A stretch of 64,000 nt of DNA, taken from the NCBI GenBank assembly GCA_020540725.1, contig JAJBSL010000002.1:100857-164856 (forward strand), written 5' to 3'. The position numbers were made by a program, and so were the translations under genes. How positions within the stretch are numbered: position 1 is the stretch's first letter; the number at the start of each line of letters is the position of its first letter. This document shows positions 18,058-26,500 of this stretch, one piece after another. Origin of the DNA: Lachnospiraceae bacterium EP-SM-12S-S03 (GTDB lineage: Bacteria; Bacillota; Clostridia; Lachnospirales; Lachnospiraceae). The notes beneath the pieces were generated by a model. The model had not been told where the DNA came from. It searched no databases and saw only the letters and a program-made list of their open reading frames with translations.

Positions 18058-19022
18058 CGCGACATCTCCTTTCCCCGCTCTATGGATTCTGGAACTTCTA
18101 CAATCTTCTGTGCTTCCTTATCGTAACGGTAAACCCGATCGGATAACTGTTCCATTTTCTCTAACTGACTCCGATTGACTTCCCGCACCATCGCTCCCAG
18201 TTCTTTCGGTAAAATGCCCCCACGATCGGGAAGAATTAACACTTCATGCAAAGAAGAGGGTAAAATATAAAATCCCTCCGGAAAGGACTGACTTAATTGA
18301 TCCATTACCCTTGGTTCAAACATCATGGCAGCACCGAAATTTTTCTTTTCATTTGTAAGCACCAGAAGTATCGCTTCCTGATTGGAAAAATCAAATTCTT
18401 TCTTCAGTAAATTTTCCGGTGCAGCGCCTCCCATAAGAATCTGCCTTGTTACCTCCTCTAAGTTTTGTAACACCGGAGTATTGGCAGGATTTGTATTCTC
18501 TGATGCAATCTGAAACAATTCCTCCCGATCTACATTCCACTTTTGCAACATCTGTTCCGTGATCTTAAACGTTGCGTTATAACCACCCTGCTCTACCGGA
18601 AGATCCGCATAACAAAGCAGCGACAGATCTGCTACTTCTTTATGTGGAACTTGCTCTAACAGTTTCCGGTTCTCCGCCGTATTCACAACCATAACCGATA
18701 AATAATCTTTGACTGACTCAAATTCCTCAATCCGGATACTCTGATCCAATGCCGGACCATCCAGTGCATCCTGAATCACTTCTGCGATGTTCCTCATAAT
18801 CTGATCCATCGGTTCTCCACTCCGCACTTCATTGTAAAACGATTCCATATAGACAATCGGAGAAGCGGCGTGTCCCGGCATATCTGCCTGAATTCCCACC
18901 TGCATCACACCATTTGTCTTATTCTGCTCTTTTACAGAACACGTTACCGATTCATATTCCGGCGGAAGATAGGCTTTGATCTGCTCTGCCACTCCTTCCG
19001 CAAACACTTTAACAGCCAGCAT
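18054..19022 (-). CDS. DUF5688-family protein
   Basis: This 322-residue soluble protein is recognisable as DUF5688, a family of unknown function found in Clostridial chromosomes and conjugative elements. Cues are YESVTCSVKEQNKTNGVMQVG near the N-terminus, the NTAENRKLLEQVPHKEVADLS stretch in the middle, and FYILPSSLHEVLILPD near the C-terminus. No catalytic motif is apparent. It precedes mobC with a 4-bp overlap, so it is expressed with the mobilisation genes. Confidence 0.85.
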   Translation of the reverse strand: MLAVKVFAEGVAEQIKAYLPPEYESVTCSVKEQNKTNGVMQVGIQADMPGHAASPIVYMESFYNEVRSGEPMDQIMRNIAEVIQDALDGPALDQSIRIEEFESVKDYLSVMVVNTAENRKLLEQVPHKEVADLSLLCYADLPVEQGGYNATFKITEQMLQKWNVDREELFQIASENTNPANTPVLQNLEEVTRQILMGGAAPENLLKKEFDFSNQEAILLVLTNEKKNFGAAMMFEPRVMDQLSQSFPEGFYILPSSLHEVLILPDRGGILPKELGAMVREVNRSQLEKMEQLSDRVYRYDKEAQKIVEVPESIERGKEMSR

Positions 19023-19116
19023 GTTTGTGTCCCCCTTTCTTCTTCCACTGTTCCAAATACTGCTCCATCCGTTTCCGGTCTTTCTTTTTCTCTTTGACTT
19101 CTATCTGTACCTGCAT
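19009..19116 (-). CDS. Small basic peptide upstream of DUF5688
   Basis: This is a 35-codon frame of highly charged character (KEKKKDRKRMEQYLEQWKKK) that ends in KHAGC. GGAAAGGAAG lies 8-10 bases before the ATG and its stop overlaps the DUF5688 start by 14 bp, both of which favour translation. I do not recognise a family. It lies directly downstream of the oriT-like region and could bind DNA, but that is only a guess from charge. Confidence 0.5.
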   Translation of the reverse strand: MQVQIEVKEKKKDRKRMEQYLEQWKKKGGHKHAGC

Positions 19117-19129
19117 CGTTCCAACTTCC

Positions 19130-19320
19130 TTTCCTGCGCTCTTATTCTTCCTGCACTTTTTCACAAGGGTTTCAGGGAACTTCCCTGACAAGCTGCCGCA
19201 GGATGGCACAGACGGAAAATCCGTCTGGCTATCCAAAGGCGTTGCTTGCTGGTATTGTGTATCCCGTACCCCTTGCGTCACCGCTTCGGGCGTACCAAAA
19301 TCACTTTGCCGAAAATAACA
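19130..19320 (-). other. oriT: Candidate origin of transfer (oriT)
   Basis: This non-coding gap lies between the Cys-rich gene and the mobC-relaxase cluster. It holds two perfect inverted repeats: CAGGGAA-C-TTCCCTG at 19173-19187 and CAGACGGA-AAA-TCCGTCTG at 19209-19227. A GC-rich GGTACGCCCGAAGCGGTGACGC-like stretch lies near 19275-19305 and a further GTACGGGATACACAATACC stretch near 19245-19265. Nested inverted repeats beside mobC and a MOBP relaxase are the usual look of an oriT. The nick site is not determined; assignment rests on position and structure. Confidence 0.65.
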
Positions 19321-19325
19321 ATTTC

Positions 19326-19730
19326 TTACGGTAACTTTTCTCCCTGTGGATGGGTACAGCTCCCACACTCCTGGCAGCGCCAATGGCAGGTTTCGCACAT
19401 TTCATCTCCACATTCCCCGCACGATATCATGGTGCAACTTCCACATTTTTTACAGAAAGCTTCACATTCCTGACACCTGTTCTCCAGATCATCCATCATA
19501 CAGTCTTCCTCGTTCGGACAATAATACGGACACCCATCACACGCTCCCGGACAGTCTCTTTCATCCTTTTCTTCCACCACAATTCCAAGCAATTCCTCTC
19601 CGGTCACATCCAAATCCTTCTCTGCTTGCAGCATTGTTTTGAGACTTTCTTCAATCATTTTTCGGCTGTCTGCCGCCAGTACAATCTCTTTTTTGTGGAT
19701 CATTTTCAATTCATATTTGATTGCTTTCAT
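19326..19730 (-). CDS. Cysteine-rich zinc-ribbon-like protein
   Basis: This 134-residue protein has an N-terminal half that is helical and acidic. Residues 59-128 hold about 19 cysteines in CxxC and CxxxC spacings (CPGACDGCPYYC, CQECEAFCKKCGSC, CGECGDEMC, CHWRCQECGSC), suggesting several zinc sites. Function is unknown; proteins of this type are found next to the TOPRIM gene in related elements. Its 4-bp overlap with that gene implies co-translation. Confidence 0.75.
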   Translation of the reverse strand: MKAIKYELKMIHKKEIVLAADSRKMIEESLKTMLQAEKDLDVTGEELLGIVVEEKDERDCPGACDGCPYYCPNEEDCMMDDLENRCQECEAFCKKCGSCTMISCGECGDEMCETCHWRCQECGSCTHPQGEKLP

Positions 19731-20707
19731 CGTTCTCTTCCTTTCTCCTGACTCTTTTTCTCACGGATTGTCCGCTGTAATCCCAACCGGGAACACAAAA
19801 AATCATTGTAATCTTTCCCGATCAGCGGCGGTTTGTCTTTCGTCTGATACTGTTTCGGCAGCACCGTCCGAATCGCTTTTGTTGCAAGTCTTCCTGCCCG
19901 GTCGTTATCCAAGTGAAATACGATCGTCTGCACATAGGGGTATTCTTTCAGGAAACGAACCAGCGTAGAAGGTATCTTACTTTCCTCCAGTTTCTGTGCC
20001 GGTCGGTAAACCCCTGCAAGAGATAACAGATGTGTTTCTCTCCAGTTTTTCCCGTCCAGTTTCTCCATCGTGGCATACGATAACAGATCAATAGCTGATT
20101 CAAATAAGTGCACTTCACTACAACTTGCTTCTGCCGGAATGGAAAATGAATAATGTTTATCACTTCCGCTTGCTTCTCCGATAAAATCTGTTCCCACTCC
20201 CCGTAACGCTGCATACCTCGGTTGATCCTCCTGATCTCTGCCCACAAATACAGCATTATGATAGTCTGCACTCTCATACAAACGCCCCGTTTTCAGGCAA
20301 AACTCAATCAGTTCCATATCAATTCCACGGTTCTTCAAGTATGAAACCACATACTCTGCATAACGATATGACTTCGGCAATAGCAGCACTTTCTCTGTTT
20401 TCTTTTCGGCAGATACCGAAACCGGCGGCTGAATCGCCGCCTGTCCTGCAATAAGTTCTATTGCCTCCATAAAGGAATATCCTCTGACTTTGATCAGATA
20501 ATCCAGCGCCGATCTACCACCGATACTCTGACTCCACCACATCCATTTCCCGTTGGAAATCTTCAGACTGTCGTGACTTTTCGTTGTGTAGGTATTCCCT
20601 GAAAAATGCACAAGCTCCTGCGGCTCATAGTTTTTCAGGTACGTCAGTAAATCCATTCTCTTTACTTCCTGCACAACTTCCGGTGCGATATAAGGCATAA
20701 GTTTCAT
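19727..20707 (-). CDS. DUF3991/TOPRIM primase-like protein
   Basis: This 326-residue protein has an N-terminal DUF3991-type region (about 1-120) that resembles a degenerate primase zinc-binding domain without cysteines, including DLLTYLKNYEP and WWSQSIGGRSALDYLI. A TOPRIM domain follows at about 195-290, with the catalytic-type Glu in HLFESAIDLLSY and the acidic motif HLDNDRAGR. It probably primes or processes the single-stranded ICE DNA after transfer. The gene begins after a terminator that separates it from the RloA/RloB cargo. Confidence 0.88.
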   Translation of the reverse strand: MKLMPYIAPEVVQEVKRMDLLTYLKNYEPQELVHFSGNTYTTKSHDSLKISNGKWMWWSQSIGGRSALDYLIKVRGYSFMEAIELIAGQAAIQPPVSVSAEKKTEKVLLLPKSYRYAEYVVSYLKNRGIDMELIEFCLKTGRLYESADYHNAVFVGRDQEDQPRYAALRGVGTDFIGEASGSDKHYSFSIPAEASCSEVHLFESAIDLLSYATMEKLDGKNWRETHLLSLAGVYRPAQKLEESKIPSTLVRFLKEYPYVQTIVFHLDNDRAGRLATKAIRTVLPKQYQTKDKPPLIGKDYNDFLCSRLGLQRTIREKKSQEKGRER

Positions 20708-20763
20708 CTCCTCTCCTGCCCATGATTTGATATTCTCAAATGAATTTTTAGAATATCAGGGCA

Positions 20764-20807
20764 TAAAAATAGCCGGGTGATTCTCATATTGAAAACCACT
20801 CGGCTAT
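20764..20807 (-). terminator. Terminator after the RloA/RloB cargo operon
   Basis: On the minus strand an imperfect stem from ATAGCCGAGTGG to CACCCGGCTAT is followed by TTTTTATG. It lies 38 bp after the last gene of the defence-type operon and just before the TOPRIM gene. Its shape and TTTTTATGCC tail resemble the terminator at 36811-36845. Confidence 0.8.
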
Positions 20808-20844
20808 GTAGATGATAAGGAAATTTTATTCTGTTGTTTCTTCT

Positions 20845-21252
20845 TCAAATGGCGGCAATTCTAATCTCTTCCTCATATTCGTCCCCTTCTGCTTCCATAT
20901 ACTCACCAGCAGTAGGTAACAAATCATCAGGGACATCATTTCCTTTCACTATCTTATAATCTGTCTCTTTTCCATTATACTCAATAATAATTTTATTTTC
21001 TGTAATATTCAGGAAAGCATCTCGAATAGTAATTTTATTCTCCAGAAGATCAATTAAATTATCATATGTTGTCTTACTTCCTATCCACTCTACTTTTTCA
21101 GCATTTACAAGACAGCAAATAAACAAATACAAATCTCCTTTATTTTTACATGTAAACATTACTGGATACTTACTTTCAAAAAGAATTGTATCCAAAACAA
21201 TATTAGAAAACTCCGGAATTTTTCTGAATACATTTTCAATCTTCATTTCCAT
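20845..21252 (-). CDS. Unrecognised third gene of the RloA/RloB operon
   Basis: This 135-residue acidic protein is of unknown family. It begins MEMKIENVFRKIPEF, has a hydrophobic-Cys patch (DLYLFICCLVNAEKVEW), and ends with a strongly acidic tail (EAEGDEYEEE). The ATG at 21252 follows GGAG by six bases; GTG at 21264 or ATG at 21291 are alternatives, the last overlapping rloB. It starts about 23 bp after rloB and shares its terminator, so it is expressed with the pair. It could be a regulator, immunity or sensor component; nothing in the sequence decides this. Base composition is visibly AT-rich like the other two cargo genes. Confidence 0.7.
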   Translation of the reverse strand: MEMKIENVFRKIPEFSNIVLDTILFESKYPVMFTCKNKGDLYLFICCLVNAEKVEWIGSKTTYDNLIDLLENKITIRDAFLNITENKIIIEYNGKETDYKIVKGNDVPDDLLPTAGEYMEAEGDEYEEEIRIAAI

Positions 21253-21275
21253 TTTTAACTCCACGCATTCCTTTT

Positions 21276-21935
21276 TTACAATAATTTGCACTCATTCAAA
21301 ATCTTCTCTATTGCTTCCCATGCCGTAAGGGATGGATTTTCTTTATAATACTGGTATCCTTTATATTGATGCAGAATATATCCATTCTCCTTGTTTCTCT
21401 GCATGATTTTCTTTGCCCTGCCAATAGCAGCTATTACATTTGAAAGATCCATTTTACTTAAACACCGTTTGAAATTATCCTCGTGTTTATATTCATCCAT
21501 ATTTTCAAATCTCTCTCCAAATGCCCGGTTAATCTGAGTAACATATTGTTTCCTATGTGCATAAGAAGCATTACAATTCATCATATGCAAAATGATCCAT
21601 AAATCAAATGTAAAGTTACTGTATCCCGATTTATACTTAATCTGTTTTCCCAGTTTTTCCGCCTTTTTCATGTTATCCATAACGTCCTGAAAGCCTTGCA
21701 CATGGATCGGCTCATCACTTTCATAATCAAAAAAATGATATATTTCTATTTTTCTGGTAACTGTCAGGGATTTTGCATGTTTTAATGGATTCTTCTTTAC
21801 AGGACAATCAATAGACACTTTACATACGGACTCCTCTGTACTGTTAATCATATCCTGCAACCATTTCAAATACCATTGCTCAGTTTCTCCCTCAACACTA
21901 AAATAATATTTATTTGTTGGCTTTCTCTTTTGCAT
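21276..21935 (-). CDS. rloB: RloB-like (AbiLii-type) TOPRIM-fold protein
   Basis: This 219-residue protein of the RloB family opens with a TOPRIM-like motif SVEGETEQWYLKWL (Glu15, Glu17, Glu19) and a second acidic motif FFDYESDE (Asp70, Asp74), then a FTFDLWIILHMMNC helix common in the family. RloB partners an OLD-like ATPase in phage-defence systems such as AbiL, where the TOPRIM-type protein is the presumed nuclease effector. It starts 2 bp after the ATPase stop. The exact nuclease activity has not been shown for this protein and is inferred from the family. Confidence 0.88.
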   Translation of the reverse strand: MQKRKPTNKYYFSVEGETEQWYLKWLQDMINSTEESVCKVSIDCPVKKNPLKHAKSLTVTRKIEIYHFFDYESDEPIHVQGFQDVMDNMKKAEKLGKQIKYKSGYSNFTFDLWIILHMMNCNASYAHRKQYVTQINRAFGERFENMDEYKHEDNFKRCLSKMDLSNVIAAIGRAKKIMQRNKENGYILHQYKGYQYYKENPSLTAWEAIEKILNECKLL

Positions 21936-21937
21936 AA

Positions 21938-23272
21938 CTACACCTCTCGTTCTAAAATTTCTTCAAAGATTGGTGTGAAATCTATATCTTTGATTGCACC
22001 ATACTGACTAATAAAATATTTACTCATATAATCTTCGTGTCTGCGAACCCCCTTATCTCCTGTCGTCCCAAAATCAGAAAGTGCATACAAAACACTTTGA
22101 TGACTATCATCATCCCGTTCTACAAATTTAATTTCATCTCTTCTAAAAAGATTAGAATTTAAGAAAATGGGATTATGTGTATTAAATATCAGCTGTGCAT
22201 GATGAATGTTCACATCATCATTATGGAATACATTGATAATGCTCATCAATGCCATTGGATGAATAGATGCATCAAACTCATCCACAATCAGCGTTCCGCC
22301 TGTCTGAATTGCCTTTATGACCAATGGAAACATATTGATAAAGCGGATTGTTCCATAAGACTCAAATATCTCTGATGCAATCGCGGCATTTTTTTTATTT
22401 TTAGAATTCCGAAAAACAGAATATAATTTTGCGTCCGGCTCATCTTCACTTACGACATATCCAACTGCATTTGAATTGATTCCAAATAATTTTGCTGCTT
22501 CATCTGTCGTTTTCTCTACATAAATCGCTTTCTTTTTCGGATCAGCAAATCTTTTAATCAACTGCATGGAATCCGCACGGTAAATAACCATAAATTTATT
22601 TGTAAACCAATCTAATACCAATTTTGCAAATTTTTGTGAAATAATCAGTTTAAATCCGTTTGCCAAAAACAGCTCATCCCTGCTTAAACTATTCTTCGCA
22701 ATTTCAGTGATACTCTCTGTATTCTGTTCTGTCACATCCGAAAGATATGATTTAATTACTTTCATATCTCCTATTTCTAAATCCTGTGTACGTCTGAAAA
22801 TCAGTTCATCATTTACCGTAAGACTTTCAAATACAATATTTCTTGCATAGTCTTCATCAAGGAACATCCCTAAATCAATTTCCAATTCATACTGAATTTT
22901 GAATTTATTCTTTTCATCCTCTTCATAAAATTCAACAGAAAAATATACTGGGTGTGACTCCGTAGCACTATTATTAGGGATTAGTTCCAATGCCACAGAA
23001 GCAGGGTTAGGAGATGATTTCTCTTCTGCATTTCGGATATTTCCTCTTAGCACAATGGCTCTCAGCACATCCATTGCACCGATGATATTTGTTTTTCCTG
23101 CCGCATTTGGTCCATAAATAACAGAGGAACTTAACCCTTTAATTTCCTTTCCCTTCACTTTTTCTTTCATAATACTGTAATCTAATCCCTTTTGTTTCGG
23201 TGCAGTAATCATAGAAAAGCACGCCTCATCAACAAATGATTTATAGTTTTTCGTCTTAAATTCAAGAAGCAT
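21938..23272 (-). CDS. rloA: RloA-like (AbiLi-type) AAA ATPase
   Basis: This 444-residue AAA_21/OLD-like ATPase has Walker A YGPNAAGKTNI at about residues 53-63 and Walker B GGTLIVDEFDASIHP near residue 330, followed by QLIFNTHNPIFL as the switch region. The start is the ATG at 23272, after GGAGGTAAAAAAT. It probably senses infection and controls the RloB-like effector encoded immediately downstream. The pair sits between two terminators and between backbone ICE genes, so it is cargo. It is visibly more AT-rich than the transfer genes. Confidence 0.9.
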   Translation of the reverse strand: MLLEFKTKNYKSFVDEACFSMITAPKQKGLDYSIMKEKVKGKEIKGLSSSVIYGPNAAGKTNIIGAMDVLRAIVLRGNIRNAEEKSSPNPASVALELIPNNSATESHPVYFSVEFYEEDEKNKFKIQYELEIDLGMFLDEDYARNIVFESLTVNDELIFRRTQDLEIGDMKVIKSYLSDVTEQNTESITEIAKNSLSRDELFLANGFKLIISQKFAKLVLDWFTNKFMVIYRADSMQLIKRFADPKKKAIYVEKTTDEAAKLFGINSNAVGYVVSEDEPDAKLYSVFRNSKNKKNAAIASEIFESYGTIRFINMFPLVIKAIQTGGTLIVDEFDASIHPMALMSIINVFHNDDVNIHHAQLIFNTHNPIFLNSNLFRRDEIKFVERDDDSHQSVLYALSDFGTTGDKGVRRHEDYMSKYFISQYGAIKDIDFTPIFEEILEREV

Positions 23273-23410
23273 ATTTTTTACCTCCATTCTGCTTAATTCT
23301 TGCAAAATCATACTATAATTATATGCTTATTATGCTCAAACGTCAATTATATCATTCTTATTTTGCAATTTTTTCACAAAATGATAGACTTTCTATGTTT
23401 ACATATAAGA

Positions 23411-23446
23411 ATAACCGAGATGTCTTTTCTAAAACACCCCGGCTAT
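23411..23446 (-). terminator. Terminator after the giant helicase/methylase gene
   Basis: On the minus strand ATAGCCGGGGTG pairs imperfectly with ACATCTCGGTTAT across a short TTTTAGAAAA-type bulge, followed by TCTTAT. It lies 85 bp past the stop codon at 23531 and before the RloA promoter region. The stem resembles that of 20769-20807. Confidence 0.65.
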
Positions 23447-23530
23447 CCATTACTTCTTTTTGAACCATCCTTTTAATAAAACAATGCTCATTCTATCATA
23501 TGCGGTGCCAGCCCTCTGACACCACATCTC

Positions 23531-26500
23531 TCATCGTTCCAGAACTTTACACTTTGTTTCTACCACTTCCACACTTTCATCCGGCTCCACATCTAAAATC
23601 GGATGTTCTTTCTTATCCATATCAAGCATTGCATTTAATTCCCCTAGTCTTGCAGTTTTCTGTTGTAACTCTTCCTCTTGAGCAAAGGGCTTCTGCACTT
23701 CCTGTTTCGCTGTTTCAAGTTGTTCCTTTAACGTTTCCAATCGCTCCTGACAATGCAAGAGCCGATCCGGTATCTTCTCAATCTCATTGTCAATACGTGT
23801 GATATTTCCATAGATATCTGTTCCAAGCGCTACCGGATAACTTCTTTTTCCTTTCAGTTCTACAACAAATTCTTTTGAAAAGGTATTATAAGAAAGTTCC
23901 ATCCCAAATCCTCGGTATACTCCAAGTACAACCGGCTCTGGAGATTTCATTGCTTTGCATGCCGCAATCAATGCCTGTCCCGCCTCTTTTTTATCTGCAT
24001 ATACTATTCCTTGTATCTGCATCGGTGGAAAAGTCTCTCGATCTTTCGGTGTATATTCTTTTACATGCGCCAAGTCTTCCTTATATTCTGCAATCCACTT
24101 TTCCTGCTGTTTAATCTGCTGTGGAAAATACGTCATCACTTTATCCTCCATTTCATACTTTTGGCTCAGATAACTCTGCTTTAAAAGCTGTAGCTTCGAC
24201 ACCTGAATATCCAAATCCATTTTTTCTTTGATAAACGGATTCCCGGCAGCAAGCGCTTTGATTTCCGCATAAGACAGTGCGGTTGCATCCACATCTTCCA
24301 CTGCCCTTACCGGATTTTTGGAAGTCATGATCTGGCTGATAATCTTCTGTTTATTTTCAATAACCTGATAGAGATACGCATCAAAGGTTCCTTCCGTCAC
24401 ATAGCGAATAATGTCCACCTTCTTATTTTTATTTCCCTGACGGACCGTCCTACCGGCTCTCTGCTCCAGATCACGGGGACGCCACGGGCAATCGAGATCA
24501 TGACTGGCAATAATCAAATCTTGCACGTTCGTCCCGGCGCCCATCTTGAAGGTGCTGCCCATCAAAATACGAACATCCCCTTTCCTCACTTTTGCAAACA
24601 GTTCTTTTTTTCGGACTTCCGTATTCGCATCGTGGATGAATTGAATCTCTTTTTCTGGCACACCTTTTGAAACCAACTTATCACGCACATCGTTGTACAC
24701 ACTGAAACTTCCGTCCTTTTTCGGTGTAGACAAGTCGCAAAATAATAATTGTGTCAGTTTATCTTCTTTCGTATCGTACCAAAACCGATATACTTCATCA
24801 ACACAGGCATTGACCTTACTGTTCTCATCATCTGGGAGCATTTCATTGACAAGCCTCTGATCTAACGCCAGCTTTCTTCCTTCATTGGTAATTAAAAGCA
24901 TATTGTCTTCTGTCGGATTGACCATACCATTTCGCACCCGTTCCGCACGTTCTCCTAACTCTGTTACCATCTCCTTTTGCATGTCACTTGGCTTTACGCT
25001 GATTACCCGGTATTCTGCTTCTGGTACTGGAAGATTCAACATATCAGCAGTCTGAATATCTGCCACCTCACGGAACATCATCATCAATTCCGGCAAATTA
25101 TAGAATTTTGCAAATCTTGTTTTCAGCCGGTATCCTGTTCCCTCCGGGGCAAGCTCAATCGCAGTAACCGTCTCCCCAAAGGTAGACGCCCACGCATCAA
25201 AGAACTGCAAATTGTGTTCCACCAACGTGTTGTACTGTAAATAACGCTGCATCGTATATAACTCGACCATCGAATTGCTGATCGGCGTTCCCGTAGCAAA
25301 AATAACACCTCGCCCTCCAGTCACTTCATCCATATACCTTGTTTTCATAAACATATCTGAAGATTTCTGCGCTTCTGTCTGTGCAATTCCACCCACATTC
25401 CGCATTTTGGTATAAAGGTACAAATTCTTGTACGAATCCGCTTCATCTACAAATAAACGGTCAATTCCCAACTCTTCAAAACAAACCACATCGTCCTTTT
25501 TACTCTGATCATTGAGCCTTTTTAGTCTCGCTTCCAGCGTTTTCTTCATTTTCTCCAGTCGTTTGACTGTAATCCGATTCCCTCTCTCCCTTCCTGCCTC
25601 CTGGATTCCCTGCACCGTCTCCTGAATCTGTTCCTGCAGCATCCGGCATTGACGCTCCACACTTAACGGGATTTTTTCAAATTGAGAATGTCCGATAATG
25701 ACTGCATCAATCTCGCTGGTAGCAATTCTCGCACAAAATTTTTTCCGGTTTTTCGTCTCAAAATCTTTTTTCGTTGCCACAAGCAAATTGGCAGAGGGAT
25801 ATAATTGTAACCACTCTGCCGCAAACTGATCAATGATATGATTCGGCACAACGATCATTGACTTATTACATAAACCAAGACGTTTACACTCCATTGCGGC
25901 GGCAACCATTGTATAGGTTTTTCCAGCTCCTACCACATAGGCAAGCAGTGTGTTTCCTCCATAAATGATACGGGCTACTCCGTTTTTCTGATGCTGGCGC
26001 AGCTGAATCTCCGGGTTCATTCCATAAAAGTTCAAATGACTTCCATCGTACTCTCTCGGACGGATGGCATTGAACTTTTCATTATAATACGCAGTCAACC
26101 GCTGGCGTCGTTCCGGTTCTTTCCAGATCCAGTTCAGAAATTCCTGTTTGATTAAATCTTGTTTGCCCTGTGCAATGGCGGTTTCTTTCTTGTTGAGAAT
26201 GGGTTTCTTCCTTCCCGCCTCGTCCTCCACATAGTCATACACACGGACATCCCGCAGATTCAAGGTATCTTCTAAAATCCGATAGGCGTTTACCCGATGG
26301 GTTCCATAGGTACTGTTTGCCTTTACATTTCCCTTATCAATGCTTTTCCCTTCGATATACCACTCTCCGGTCACAGGAACAAACCGGACATTCATTTTCC
26401 ATTGGCAGTAATTCGGTGTCTGCAACAATTCAAACATGAAGTCTTTGATATCTTCCGGTGGTATCCATGTTGCTCCAAGTCGGACATTGATCTCAGATGC

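Noticed and set aside
17692..23272. Suspected group II intron or transposase in the cargo region
   Set aside because: No reverse transcriptase or transposase motif was found in any frame; the extra genes are RloA/RloB and one unknown.
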